The notes: generated by a model not told the origin, from the letters alone. Shown: positions 37,006 to 46,292, counted from the stretch's first letter. The stretch is 64,000 bases of DNA from Legionella adelaidensis (GCF_900637865.1 NZ_LR134422.1:62001-126000); one strand, 5' to 3'. A program made the numbers and translations.

Positions 37006-38317
37006 TTCCACTCACCTCAGTCACGCGCTCCAAGTACATAGCTCCCCCTTGACCACCACCTATACAAATGGCTGCCATACCTCGTTTTCCCTTGTTTTGT
37101 ATCAAATCTTCCAAAACATGTAAAACGATTCGCGCACCACTCGCACCAATGGGATGTCCTACGGCAATAGCTCCTCCATCTTTATTCAAACAATCTAATG
37201 ACGGCGCGCCAAAAGCTTCTTTTAAGCCTAAATGATTTTTGCAGTATTCCTTATCATCCCAAGCTGCTAAACAGGCGAGCACTTGAGCAGCAAAAGCTTC
37301 ATTAATTTCCCAGCAATCAAAATCTTTTGCTACCAGCCCATGCCTTTTCATAATAGGAGTAGCTGCATGTACAGGACCTAGTCCCATTTCGGAAGGATCT
37401 AAGGCTGCCCATTGAGAATCTACAATTTTCCCCATCACCGGTAAATTCCATTTTTTTATCGCCTCTTCGCTTGCTAATAGTAATAAACAAGCACCGTCGG
37501 TGATCTGTGAACTATTACCTGCTGTGACCATTCCATATTTTTTGTCGAAGAAAGGCTTTAAAGTGGAAAGTTTTTCAATGCTAGAATCCGCTCTATATCC
37601 ATTATCTTGACTATATAATCTACCTTTACTATCAAAAATCGGAGTAACTTCCGTCATCTTGCTTTCTTCATAAGCGTGCGCTAAACGATGGTGACTCTGG
37701 TTAGCAAAAGCATCCATTTGCTCTCTACTAATATTGAAGCGAAAAGCTAATTTTTCAGCTGTTTGTCCCATATTTAGTCCTACTATAGGATCAGTCAAAC
37801 CGCGAATCAAAGCAATTACTGGCGCTAAGTAAGATAATTTAAATTGGGTAATTAAACCTGCTTTTTGTTTAAAAGACTTTGCAGCAAACCATTTTGCTAA
37901 CCAATCAGCCATTTTTTCGCTAAAGAGTAAGGGAGCATGGCTCATCGCATCTGTACCCCCCGCCAGTACTAAATTACTCCTTCCGCTCGCGATTTGAATA
38001 GCCGCATTATCCAATGCTTGCATACCAGAAGCACAATTTCGCATTACAGTAAAAGCAGGGACCTGATGCCCACATCCCAAACGCAAAGCTACCACTCTGG
38101 CTATATTAACTTCATCAGGTCCAGGCATTGCTGAACCAATAATTACTTCATCCAAATCCGTGGGTGCAAAAGGTTGCCTATTTAATAAAATTTGTCCCGT
38201 TGCTACAGCCAAATCAGACCCTGAAAAAGGCCCTACACCTTTTGCTTTTAAGAAAGGGGTACGGCTGCCATCCACAACATAAACCGCCCTACCCTGCAAA
38301 TTTGATTTGTGCTTCAT
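36998..38317 (-). CDS. fadI: Acetyl-CoA acyltransferase (FadI/FadA-type thiolase)
   Basis: Thiolase that cleaves 3-ketoacyl-CoA in beta-oxidation, partner of the downstream fusion protein. Catalytic residues are visible: Cys in NCASGMQAL (near residue 96), His in GGAIAVGHPIGASGARI, and Cys in AICIGGGQGGA. I chose ATG 38317 because AGGAGGAGT sits directly before it; 10 extra residues upstream are unlikely. The length of 439 residues is like FadI rather than the shorter FadA. The thiolase-first order also resembles fadI-fadJ. Confidence 0.9.
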   Translation of the reverse strand: MKHKSNLQGRAVYVVDGSRTPFLKAKGVGPFSGSDLAVATGQILLNRQPFAPTDLDEVIIGSAMPGPDEVNIARVVALRLGCGHQVPAFTVMRNCASGMQALDNAAIQIASGRSNLVLAGGTDAMSHAPLLFSEKMADWLAKWFAAKSFKQKAGLITQFKLSYLAPVIALIRGLTDPIVGLNMGQTAEKLAFRFNISREQMDAFANQSHHRLAHAYEESKMTEVTPIFDSKGRLYSQDNGYRADSSIEKLSTLKPFFDKKYGMVTAGNSSQITDGACLLLLASEEAIKKWNLPVMGKIVDSQWAALDPSEMGLGPVHAATPIMKRHGLVAKDFDCWEINEAFAAQVLACLAAWDDKEYCKNHLGLKEAFGAPSLDCLNKDGGAIAVGHPIGASGARIVLHVLEDLIQNKGKRGMAAICIGGGQGGAMYLERVTEVSGNE

Positions 38318-38475
38318 TACTCCTCCTGAAAACCTGCTTATATACACGAAAACCTAAACTGCCAGGTTTTGAAGTTTCCTGGGTATATATCAAGCAAACA
38401 CTTAATTTTTATGCCAAACTAAGATAGCAGCATTCCTCATTTTTGGGAAATCTAATCGTAGGTCTCTAATTCAGG

Positions 38476-38503
38476 TTGACGCCCTAAGAATACCTGTTAT
38501 ACT
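38476..38503 (+). promoter_or_regulatory. Promoter of the tRNA-Ser gene
   Basis: TTGACG (38476-38481) and TATACT (38498-38503) with a 16-base spacer lie 16 bases before the tRNA-Ser start, close to the sigma-70 consensus and well placed for a strong stable-RNA promoter. Confidence 0.65.
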
Positions 38504-38518
38504 TCGTCACCATTGACT

Positions 38519-38609
38519 GGAGAGATGGCCGAGTGGTCGAAGGCGCTCCCCTGCTAAGGGAGTATGGGTCAAAAGCCCATCGAGGGTTCGAATCCCTCTC
38601 TCTCCGCCA
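38519..38609 (+). tRNA. tRNA-Ser (GCT)
   Basis: The acceptor GGAGAGA pairs with TCTCTCC, and the encoded CCA is at 38607-38609. The anticodon loop CTGCTAA gives GCT, reading AGC/AGU serine codons. A long variable arm (GTATGGGTC...CCC) is typical of serine tRNAs. The T-arm GGTTCGAATCC is intact. It has its own promoter and precedes tRNA-Arg by 15 bases. Confidence 0.97.
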
Positions 38610-38624
38610 GATCAAAAAGAACAC

Positions 38625-38701
38625 GCGCCCGTAGCTCAGTTGGATAGAGTATCTGGCTACGAACCAGGGGGTCGGAGGTTCGAATCCTTCCGGGCGCGCC
38701 A
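38625..38701 (+). tRNA. tRNA-Arg (ACG)
   Basis: The acceptor GCGCCCG pairs with CGGGCGC, and CCA is encoded at 38699-38701. The anticodon loop CTACGAA gives ACG (A deaminated to inosine), reading CGU/CGC/CGA. The D-arm AGCTCAGTTGGATAGAG and T-arm GGTTCGAATCC are normal. It is probably processed from one transcript with the tRNA-Ser. Confidence 0.97.
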
Positions 38702-39122
38702 CCTTCAAGATCGAAGCAAGAAAGAAAAAATCACTCCGTAATCTAAAACAGTGCACAAATGTCATTGGCCCGGAAGGATTTGAACCGAAAGAGGTTCGAC
38801 AAAATACGTAGCGAAGAGCACGAAGTGCGGCGAAGTATTTTGGACGCACACAGTGCGCCCCGAAGGGGTGAGGAAGGAACGCAGTAACTGACGAATCAAT
38901 CCTTCTCACCAAAACCCACAAATCTCGAATAGATCATCAAGCCAATACCCACATTTAAAAAACAGATCACAAATCTTGGCCCGGAAGGGTTCGAACCGAA
39001 GGAGGTTCGACAAAATACGGCTCACCCCCAAATTCGGGGGCGCTTCTAATCAAAGAAACCCCCATTGATCTCCCTACAGCAAAAGAATAGTATGAAATTC
39101 TCGTCAACGTAAGGAGCGCGCT
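38702..39122. other. Gene-free stretch with repeated tRNA-like fragments
   Basis: About 420 bases without a gene. They hold two copies of a 44-base sequence (38765-38808 and 38976-39019, 41 of 44 identical) that resemble the antisense 3' end of a tRNA (GGAAGG..TCGAACC is the complement of a T-arm), and GC-rich hairpin-prone sequence between (38800-38890). A minus-strand frame of 145 codons spanning this and both tRNAs is an artefact. The stretch may be the remains of an element that once inserted at a tRNA, but no integrase is visible. Confidence 0.6.
38765..39019. repeat. 44-bp direct repeat pair, tRNA-3'-like
   Basis: Copy A is at 38765-38808 and copy B at 38976-39019, differing at three positions and 211 bases apart in the same orientation. 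Both contain TTGGCCCGGAAGG and GAGGTTCGACAAAATACG. The complement resembles a T-arm and acceptor end. This is consistent with duplicated attachment-site-like or degraded tRNA sequence. Confidence 0.6.
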
Positions 39123-40676
39123 GTGTTAAAACGAGATATTTCTACCATCAATATATTAGTGGCCTCTGCAGGAGGAATGATTGGTTCAGGGTGGTTATTC
39201 AGTCCATTTATCAGCGCTCAAATGGCTGGAAGTAATGCTCTTGTTAGTTGGGTTATTGCAGCAGTCTTCATGCTGTTTATCGCTTTACCCTTATGCGAAT
39301 TAGGCACTATGTTTCCCATCTCGGGTGGTATGTCTAATTACCCAACTTTCACACACGGAAGAGAGGTGGGTTTTTTATTTGCCTGGACTTCCTGGTTATC
39401 TTATGTGGTAATGACCCCGATTGAGATTCAAGCCATTTTACAATACTCCAGCCATTTTTTTCCCATTTTAATAAATAGTAAAACCGCGACGCTTTCACTC
39501 TCCCCTTATGGATATATCGCCGCTATCGTGATTATGTTTTTTGTGGTTATATTAAATTCTTATGGAATTAAATTCCTCACCGAATGCAACAAATACGCCA
39601 GCATTATTAAATTTATTTTGCCAAGCGTTGCTATTTTTGCTCTTTTAAAAGAAACCCCTTCCCTGGCTAATATTAATATTGATTTATCCACAAAAGAAAA
39701 TTGGACAGATATATTTACCGCTCTTTCTGCTGGGGGTATTGCATTCGCATTTACAGGGTTTCAAAACGGACTAATGTTAGCTGGAGAAGTTAAAAATCCG
39801 CAGCGCAATATTCCTATTGCAATCTTAGGTGCAGTTTTAGTTGGGTTTATTCTCTACTTTATGTTGCAGTTTAGCTTTATTGCCGCAATCCCCCAGAAGT
39901 ATCTAACAAATGGTTGGCATGCATTAACCTATCCTGGAGATGGAGGCCCCCTGGTAGGGCTCACCTTATTATTAGGTCTTGGCGTTATTGCTACATTACT
40001 TTTGTTCGACGCTGCATTTTCACCTTTTGGAACAACCTTTGTTTACACCGCTGCTACATCCCGAATTTTATATGGTATGGCATTAAATAATCACTTGCCA
40101 AAACTGTTTCTCAAAGTAAATCGACATCAAATACCCTATGTTACTTTGTACGCAAATTTTTTGGTAGGTGCCCTGGCTTTTCTACCATTTCCTGGCTGGC
40201 AAAAATTAGTTGGTTTTTTATCTTCAGCAAGTATCCTTTCCTATGGGATTGGACCCATTTGTCTTTTAGCCTTAAGAAAATTGCAACCAGCTGCCCCGCG
40301 TCCTTTCCGACTTTCTTATAGTGTTTTTCTATCTCATATAGCATTTTATGTTTGTAACCTTATGTTATATTGGTGCGGCTTCTCAATAATCTGGAAACTG
40401 GATATAGCCCTGCTTTTAGGATTAATTATTTATCTTTTTTATCAAGATAAACGTGCGATTAAAGATATTAAAGCGCTTGTCTGGTTTATATTATATATGG
40501 GGTCGCTCAGTATTATTTCTTATTTAGGAACATTTGGTGGTATCGGCATGTTACATTTTCCTCTGGACATGATTTGCTTTATACCTTACAGCATTTTTTT
40601 CCTTTCTCTATCACAAAATTTAGTTAGTAAAAATAGTGATGTGCTAATAAGTAGTGCCACACTAGAATCGAGTTAA
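39123..40676 (+). CDS. APC-superfamily amino-acid permease
   Basis: Inner-membrane amino-acid transporter or exchanger of 517 residues with 12 or more hydrophobic helices. The first helix shows the APC signature ASAGGMIGSGWLFSP, and GGIAFAFTGFQNGLMLAGEV lies near residue 202 in the substrate/coupling region. It starts at GTG 39123 with AAGGAG 7 bases upstream. Substrate unknown. Between tRNA genes, it stands as a single-gene unit. Many such permeases are found in Legionella, which lives on amino acids. Confidence 0.88.
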   Translation: MLKRDISTINILVASAGGMIGSGWLFSPFISAQMAGSNALVSWVIAAVFMLFIALPLCELGTMFPISGGMSNYPTFTHGREVGFLFAWTSWLSYVVMTPIEIQAILQYSSHFFPILINSKTATLSLSPYGYIAAIVIMFFVVILNSYGIKFLTECNKYASIIKFILPSVAIFALLKETPSLANINIDLSTKENWTDIFTALSAGGIAFAFTGFQNGLMLAGEVKNPQRNIPIAILGAVLVGFILYFMLQFSFIAAIPQKYLTNGWHALTYPGDGGPLVGLTLLLGLGVIATLLLFDAAFSPFGTTFVYTAATSRILYGMALNNHLPKLFLKVNRHQIPYVTLYANFLVGALAFLPFPGWQKLVGFLSSASILSYGIGPICLLALRKLQPAAPRPFRLSYSVFLSHIAFYVCNLMLYWCGFSIIWKLDIALLLGLIIYLFYQDKRAIKDIKALVWFILYMGSLSIISYLGTFGGIGMLHFPLDMICFIPYSIFFLSLSQNLVSKNSDVLISSATLESS

Positions 40677-40758
40677 TATAAGGAAAGCGAAGATTAAGTT
40701 ATTTAAGTACACTTTGCTCTTCACTAAATAAAGAAATGCAGATAGACTCAGACTCTAC

Positions 40759-40835
40759 GTCCCAGTGGCGCAGCTGGATAGCGCGGCCCCCTCCTAAGGG
40801 GCAGGTCGCAGGTTCGAATCCTGCCTGGGACGCCA
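40759..40835 (+). tRNA. tRNA-Arg (CCT)
   Basis: The acceptor GTCCCAG pairs with CTGGGAC, and CCA is encoded at 40833-40835. The anticodon stem GCCCC/GGGGC encloses loop CTCCTAA, anticodon CCT, reading AGG. The D-arm GCGCAGCTGGATAGCGC and T-arm GGTTCGAATCC are normal. It lies alone between the permease and the inverse-autotransporter gene. Confidence 0.96.
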
Positions 40836-40920
40836 GTAAAACCAAGGCTATAGTTATGTTTTTTCGAAATTAAAATAAAACGACTGTATAGCCAAAAATT
40901 TCCTTTTAATAAAAACGAGA

Positions 40921-43326
40921 CTAAGGCCCGATTGGAATCCATGTAATTGTGCCCGTGCTCGCGGGATCGTTTGCGATGTTAGGCACACTGTTACTAAAGA
41001 TAGCGCCAGTATAATTAATAGTAGTTGATGTGTTTACACCAGCCAGTGCATATGCATAAATTCCCCCGGCATTATTATTTAGGAAAGTGGTTCCACTTAA
41101 GTTGCTAATATTAATCATACTATTACTAATGACACCACCATCTGCCCCGTTTGAAACCCATAGAGCGGGAGCACCATTCGTGCTATTGCTAATTATAGAA
41201 TTTGTGGCCGTAAGATTAATGGCCCCTTGACCTAAAGACCAAACACCAATATTTCCAAAAGGAAAGGGTGGTCCTATATTGCCTCCACTCCTGTCAAATA
41301 GTGCGTTTTGTATTGATACATTTACTGTATCGCCAAGATTTGGATTCAAGTCGCCATTAACAACTAGTAAACCATAAGTGCTTCCTAGACTAGAGGTACT
41401 ATTAATAAAACTAAAATTTATAATTCCACTATTATTAGCTTGGAGGTATATATTTCCGGTATTATTCGCTTGACCATTATTTTGAAGCAATGAATTTTCC
41501 ACAGTTACATTTATTGCACCCCCAAAACCTACGGATCCATCTCCATTTCCCTGATTACGGATTTCAAATCCATTATTTCCGCCCGATCCAGCTCCTGTTA
41601 TAGTTGAATTACTAATCGTGGCATTTATCTGTCCATTAAATTGATTGAGAAAACTTAAAGCCGAATTAGAATTATTATTATTGAGGTTTATTTGTAATTG
41701 ATCCGCCGTAAAGGTGACGGTCCCAGCCCCCGTATTAATTAACTGAATCCCACCAGGTTGCGTCCCTTGAAAATCAAAGTCGCTATCTGCCGTAATTGTC
41801 GAATTTTGGATACTAAAGTTATTTTCGCTTCCACTGGAATTTATGACTGTATTATTATTGGTGAAAGTGGACCCAGTAATGTTTAAATCACCATTATCAG
41901 GAAGATATATAGCCGTTCGGAAATTGGAAAAAGAGCTATTATTTATTGTGGTATCAGTAAAACCACCCCCCATGAATATCCCTATACCTGCATTAAGGCC
42001 GCTTTCAAAATTGGTGGTAAATTGTAAATCTGAAAAAGTACTCGTCGTGCCATTTACCCCCAAGTGAAAAATCTGGTAACCATCAGTATTATTGACCAAA
42101 AACAAAGTAGGCCTATTATTTCCGACAGCAGTAGAGGTGTAGTCAAAAGATCTGCCATAAAAATTTTGTCCATTAAAAGGCTTTAAACCATCAAGCAAAG
42201 TAACATTATAGATGGATCCGGTTCCTCCTTGCAGATAAAGACGGGCATCATTAGGAGAAGAATTATTAATATCGTTTAAAGTTTCTTGGGTTAACGGGGC
42301 AGGATTACCATAAGTGCCATTACCTGTTCCATCGGGAGAGATAAAATATATATTAGAGTATACTAATGACGTGGATGATGATGTACCGTAATCTCTATAA
42401 AGTTCACTTTTTTGATCATAAGTTCCAGCTCCTGTGGCAATAATACCAATATGACGTTGTACCGGATCTAATTCTCTATCGTGCAGATCATTTGATAAAA
42501 TATTTACTGCTCCACCAAAAACTACATTAAACCCTATCCCTATAGTGTATTTATTTATCTGGTCATAACTATTAAACAATGAAAAACTAAATGTTTGATT
42601 AATGGGCTGATTACAACCAGCAGCTACGCCCCCAATATTTTTAATATTATATTTTGCTGGAGGATTATAATAATAACCACCAAGATAAAGATGAGAACGT
42701 AGATTTTCTTTTACTGCAAGATTGAATCCCAATGCTGCATCAAATCCATTACCAATCACTGCATATTTAGAAACCAATTGATGATTATATGTTAATTGGG
42801 TGAATTGGTTATGCGTGCCAGTTTCAAATTGATCTACTTGGTTAACTAAAGTTTGTTCGACATTTGAGCCTAGAGGTTTACTATTATCGGAAAAATAACC
42901 ATTAACATGCAAATCCCAGCGGGTGCTTATTAATTCTACTCCCGGACTTATAACCCAAAAATTTTTATTTAAGTTAGTACGATCATAATCGCCAAACAAA
43001 TATCCCCCAAAGATTACATCACGTATTATTCCTCTATAACCTAATCCGGGGCTGACTAAATAGGTATTATTGGTTCCATATCCTCCTAACAAATCCCCAT
43101 AAAGGAATTTTTCCTTATTTCCTACGAGGGGCAACATTCCGTCCCCACCAAATAAACCAATATTGGTAATTGCGGCGGCACCCAGAATGCGACTAGATAA
43201 TGGAAATATTTGGCTAGATTGACCTGATGAAGAGAGATCAGATGAAGTAAACCTGGGCATCTGAGCATAACATAAATCTTTGCCTAGAAATAAAATAACA
43301 AAACTGCCGATAGATATTCTCTTCAT
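40921..43326 (-). CDS. Inverse-autotransporter-like outer-membrane protein with beta-helix passenger
   Basis: A secreted 801-residue protein. After a signal-like N-terminus (ISIGSFVILFLGKDLCYA), residues about 60-275 are rich in alternating aromatic/Gly strands (FLYGDLLGGYG, SPGLGYRGIIRDVIFGGYLFGDYD, LYLGGYYYNPP) typical of an outer-membrane beta-barrel like the intimin/invasin inverse-autotransporter domain. Residues about 330-790 are Asn/Thr/Ser-rich, with many short repeats such as INATISNSTITG and INLTATNSIISNSTNG of the right-handed beta-helix kind. The barrel-first order supports the inverse type. The ligand or target is unknown; a surface adhesin is the best guess. It is divergent from dacB. 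Confidence 0.8.
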   Translation of the reverse strand: MKRISIGSFVILFLGKDLCYAQMPRFTSSDLSSSGQSSQIFPLSSRILGAAAITNIGLFGGDGMLPLVGNKEKFLYGDLLGGYGTNNTYLVSPGLGYRGIIRDVIFGGYLFGDYDRTNLNKNFWVISPGVELISTRWDLHVNGYFSDNSKPLGSNVEQTLVNQVDQFETGTHNQFTQLTYNHQLVSKYAVIGNGFDAALGFNLAVKENLRSHLYLGGYYYNPPAKYNIKNIGGVAAGCNQPINQTFSFSLFNSYDQINKYTIGIGFNVVFGGAVNILSNDLHDRELDPVQRHIGIIATGAGTYDQKSELYRDYGTSSSTSLVYSNIYFISPDGTGNGTYGNPAPLTQETLNDINNSSPNDARLYLQGGTGSIYNVTLLDGLKPFNGQNFYGRSFDYTSTAVGNNRPTLFLVNNTDGYQIFHLGVNGTTSTFSDLQFTTNFESGLNAGIGIFMGGGFTDTTINNSSFSNFRTAIYLPDNGDLNITGSTFTNNNTVINSSGSENNFSIQNSTITADSDFDFQGTQPGGIQLINTGAGTVTFTADQLQINLNNNNSNSALSFLNQFNGQINATISNSTITGAGSGGNNGFEIRNQGNGDGSVGFGGAINVTVENSLLQNNGQANNTGNIYLQANNSGIINFSFINSTSSLGSTYGLLVVNGDLNPNLGDTVNVSIQNALFDRSGGNIGPPFPFGNIGVWSLGQGAINLTATNSIISNSTNGAPALWVSNGADGGVISNSMINISNLSGTTFLNNNAGGIYAYALAGVNTSTTINYTGAIFSNSVPNIANDPASTGTITWIPIGP

Positions 43327-43372
43327 TTAGCCTAAATCCTTTAGAAAAAAGCATAACAAATTCCCTAGTGTG

Positions 43373-43412
43373 AATTCTAAAGGTAACCTTATAATTCTAA
43401 AGGTAACCTTAT
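43373..43412. promoter_or_regulatory. 20-bp perfect tandem repeat, operator-like
   Basis: The 20-base unit AATTCTAAAGGTAACCTTAT occurs twice without a gap (43373-43392 and 43393-43412). Each contains a near-palindrome AAGGTAACCTT. The pair is flanked symmetrically by CCCTAGT (43363-43369) and ACTAGGG (43413-43419). It lies in the intergenic region between the divergent surface-protein and PBP4 genes, so a regulator-binding site is plausible. Confidence 0.55.
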
Positions 43413-43459
43413 ACTAGGGCAATGCTCTAATGTGAAATCATGTTTATGGAGAAAATTTA

Positions 43460-44854
43460 GTGCGCCATTTTATGTATTTTATTCTTATTTGCATAAGTTT
43501 ATTCAACCAATTTGTTTATTCTCAAACGCTGACCACAAAAATTGATGCTCTTATCTCCCAACAATTGCCCCATGCAACTGTTGGGGTTCTTATAAAAGAA
43601 GCGGATACGGGAAAAATTATTTATAGCAAAAATCCAGATAAATTACTTTCTCCAGCTAGCAGTATGAAATTATTTACAGCTGCTGCAGCACTTTACCACC
43701 TGAAGCCTACCTATCATTTTTTAACTACGTTCTCGCAGAAAAATGAAGATTATTATATTACCTTCAGTGGATCACCATCGTTGACTGAAACGGACTTAAC
43801 AAATTTATTACATAGTTTACAAGAACAGAATATAAAAATAATTCGTGGGAATATTGTTTTAGATACGTCCCGATTTAAAGCTCCTTTTATTCCTGGCGGA
43901 AACTCTGTTGATGATCTTGGTTGGTACTACTCCGCTCCTGATACAACAGCTATATTAGATGAGAATGCCGTATCTTATGATTTCTTTAGCGAAAAACCAG
44001 GCGAATTAATACAAATTAAACCGCAAAAAGTCTCTAATGCATTAACTATTATAAATCAAGTCATTACGGTGACCAAGGAAGAAGAAAAAGAGCATTGTAA
44101 TTTGAATATTGAAATAAAAACCAATAATACATTACGACTTTATGGATGTTTGGCTCAAAGTAGCCAACCCATGAAGATGCAATTAGCTGTTCCTGATCCT
44201 ATTTTATATGTCAGAAAAGTTGTTAAAGAGATACTCCATAGAAACAATGTTTTATTAGAAGGACATATTATCAATGGACATACCCCTTCCGGTGCTACTA
44301 TCCTTGCGCAAAATCAGTCTGGGGATTTAATACAACTAATTACGCATATGCTTAGAGAATCCGATAATCTCTATGCTAGCAGCATCACCAAAGAATTGGC
44401 CTACTCTTTGACTAAAGATGGGACAAACAAGCAAGGTGCTTTTGCCCTTAAAACGATTTTAGCGGAACATACTCATATTAATATGTCTGAAATTGAAATA
44501 GCTGATGGAACAGGCACCCGATATAACCTGGTAACGCCAAGACAAATAATTACTCTTCTCTCAGATATTTATCATGATAAAAGCATGAAAGATCTATTTA
44601 TAAAGGCACTACCACAAGCTGGTGTATCAGGAACACTAAAAGAGCGATTTAAAAAGACGATTTTAGAAAAAAATGTATTTGCAAAAACAGGAACAATGCA
44701 CGATGTCTCCTCTTTATCCGGCTTTGTTGTGGGTACAGATAAAAAACCTATAATTTTCTCCATTATTATTAATGGAGTTAACAAACCCATTAGCGTAGCC
44801 AAATCGCTTGAAGAAGAAATCCTTCATGTTGTCACTAAAAAGAGGTTCAGATGA
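43460..44854 (+). CDS. dacB: D-alanyl-D-alanine carboxypeptidase/endopeptidase (PBP4)
   Basis: Periplasmic class C penicillin-binding protein that trims and opens peptidoglycan peptide cross-links. It has a signal peptide (FMYFILICISLFNQFVYS), the SxxK nucleophile SSMK at residues 67-70, the SxN motif SDN in RESDNLYASS near residue 301, and KTG in FAKTGTMHDVSS near 413. The 464-residue length matches DacB. Translation starts at GTG 43460 with GGAG 8 bases upstream. A bulged hairpin follows at 44874-44901. Confidence 0.93.
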   Translation: MRHFMYFILICISLFNQFVYSQTLTTKIDALISQQLPHATVGVLIKEADTGKIIYSKNPDKLLSPASSMKLFTAAAALYHLKPTYHFLTTFSQKNEDYYITFSGSPSLTETDLTNLLHSLQEQNIKIIRGNIVLDTSRFKAPFIPGGNSVDDLGWYYSAPDTTAILDENAVSYDFFSEKPGELIQIKPQKVSNALTIINQVITVTKEEEKEHCNLNIEIKTNNTLRLYGCLAQSSQPMKMQLAVPDPILYVRKVVKEILHRNNVLLEGHIINGHTPSGATILAQNQSGDLIQLITHMLRESDNLYASSITKELAYSLTKDGTNKQGAFALKTILAEHTHINMSEIEIADGTGTRYNLVTPRQIITLLSDIYHDKSMKDLFIKALPQAGVSGTLKERFKKTILEKNVFAKTGTMHDVSSLSGFVVGTDKKPIIFSIIINGVNKPISVAKSLEEEILHVVTKKRFR

Positions 44855-44873
44855 ATTTAGTAAGGTCCAAAAA

Positions 44874-44901
44874 CCACAAAAGCCACGGAGTGGCTTTGTG
44901 G
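44874..44901. terminator. Hairpin after dacB
   Basis: CCACAAAAGCCA (44874-44885) pairs with TGGCTTTGTGG (44891-44901) with one bulged A and a CGGAG loop. No T run follows, so it may be a stabilising or factor-assisted terminator. The rest of the gap to roxA holds nothing I can name. Confidence 0.45.
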
Positions 44902-45131
44902 AGGAAGGATGACCGTAAAAACGATCATATAAACCCTTCACTTTAACTATAGTATAAGTTCTTTGAATGTGCAAATTTTATACAATTTGGTGATTGGCAT
45001 ATAACTACTAAATATCACTATAACGCTTATATCTTGCAGGGGCCAAAAATCGGAATTCATCCGCCGTTTTTTTGTTATCTCTCGTGAGTTCTCAATTTCC
45101 CCCGCAAAGATACACTTCTCTTAGGAAGGGC

Positions 45132-46292
45132 TTATTTTTCAAATCTAATCCAGCCTAGCTGAGCAAACTCATAGAGAAATAACAGATTTTCTTCTTTTTC
45201 TAAATCGTGTTTACATTTGGCAATCGGAAAAGTTAGGTTATTAACAAAATGTTTAATCAAATTTTTGCTTACTCCCTCAATGTTCCATTGGGTTCCATTA
45301 ACAAATAAAGTAAAAGGGTCCTCTATATAAGCGAGTCTGCAAGCTCCATCCAGGATTATATATTCACAATTTTTTATCTTTTTACTAAATGCCGTCAGAT
45401 TTTTAATGCTTCCATCGGGTTCTGGCAATTGATATTCAGCTTGTTCATCTAGAGAAGTAACGTAACTGCCAAACCAGTTTTTAACTGTTTGTTCATCTTC
45501 CAAAGCTTTTTGCATGAGCGATTTTGCTAATTGCCATGCATAAGGAACAATCTCCCCAGAAGCAATATTTTTCCAGCAGGGATCTTTGTAAAGTTGTCCC
45601 CTCAGGGAGGTTTTTTCTAAAAAAACCGCAAAACTCTCCCACATCTCTTGTAACCCATAACTGCGGTATCCAAATGAATAAGTCATACATCGTTCGCTTA
45701 ATGACACCCCATAATGGCCCACGTGGGGTGGTAAATAAAGCATGTCCCCTTCTTCCAATATATATTCCTCTTCCACCATAAATTCTTTCATAATCCGCAA
45801 TGGCACCTCTGCCAGGTGATTTTCTGGAATACAATTTTGCGTTGTCAATTTCCAATGCCTTCTTCCTATGGCCTGGTAAAGAAACACATCATAATTATCA
45901 TAGTGGGGGCCTACACTACCGCCTTCAACTGCAAAACTAATCATTACATCATCAAAACGCCATTGCGGGATAAATTGAAAATTTTGGCGTAATAAAAAAA
46001 CGTCGGGGATAAGTCTATCCACCCCGTTTACCAACAAGGTCCAATGTGATTTAGGCAAAGAGGAAAAATCTTTATCCGAAAATGGGCCTTTTTTTAGATG
46101 CCAGAATGGTTTTTCCCCCGGCGTTTCGATAACCAGTCGACTTTCAATATTCTCATCCAAAGAGAGCCCCGCTAACTCTTCCGGAGAAAGGGAATTTACA
46201 AAGTCCGGCATGGCATTTTTTATAACTAACGGTTTTTTCTGCCAATATTCAGCTAAAAATGTATCAACTGAAATAGTTTTAAATTGAATCAT
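45132..46292 (-). CDS. roxA: Ribosomal protein uL16 arginine hydroxylase-like JmjC oxygenase (RoxA/YcfD)
   Basis: 2-oxoglutarate/Fe(II) oxygenase of 386 residues. YcfD of E. coli hydroxylates Arg81 of ribosomal protein L16. The JmjC iron ligands are His130 and Asp132 in GPHYDNYDVFL, and a His of PPHVGHYGVSLS (190-193). The N-terminal WQKKPLVIKNA, the dimer region and the C-terminal winged-helix-like part are as in the family. Long homology across the length supports the specific call, though other substrates cannot be excluded. Confidence 0.9.
   Translation of the reverse strand: MIQFKTISVDTFLAEYWQKKPLVIKNAMPDFVNSLSPEELAGLSLDENIESRLVIETPGEKPFWHLKKGPFSDKDFSSLPKSHWTLLVNGVDRLIPDVFLLRQNFQFIPQWRFDDVMISFAVEGGSVGPHYDNYDVFLYQAIGRRHWKLTTQNCIPENHLAEVPLRIMKEFMVEEEYILEEGDMLYLPPHVGHYGVSLSERCMTYSFGYRSYGLQEMWESFAVFLEKTSLRGQLYKDPCWKNIASGEIVPYAWQLAKSLMQKALEDEQTVKNWFGSYVTSLDEQAEYQLPEPDGSIKNLTAFSKKIKNCEYIILDGACRLAYIEDPFTLFVNGTQWNIEGVSKNLIKHFVNNLTFPIAKCKHDLEKEENLLFLYEFAQLGWIRFEK

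Noticed and set aside
38484-38921. 145-codon minus-strand frame across tRNA-Ser and tRNA-Arg
   Set aside because: It reads the antisense of two intact tRNA genes and gives the well-known RDSNPRW-type artefact peptide; no ribosome site.
40748-40942. 64-codon minus-strand frame over tRNA-Arg (CCT)
   Set aside because: Antisense of a tRNA (GRIRTCDLPL-type artefact peptide).
44714-44974. 86-codon minus-strand frame at the end of dacB
   Set aside because: Mostly antisense of dacB and of the following hairpin; no ribosome site.
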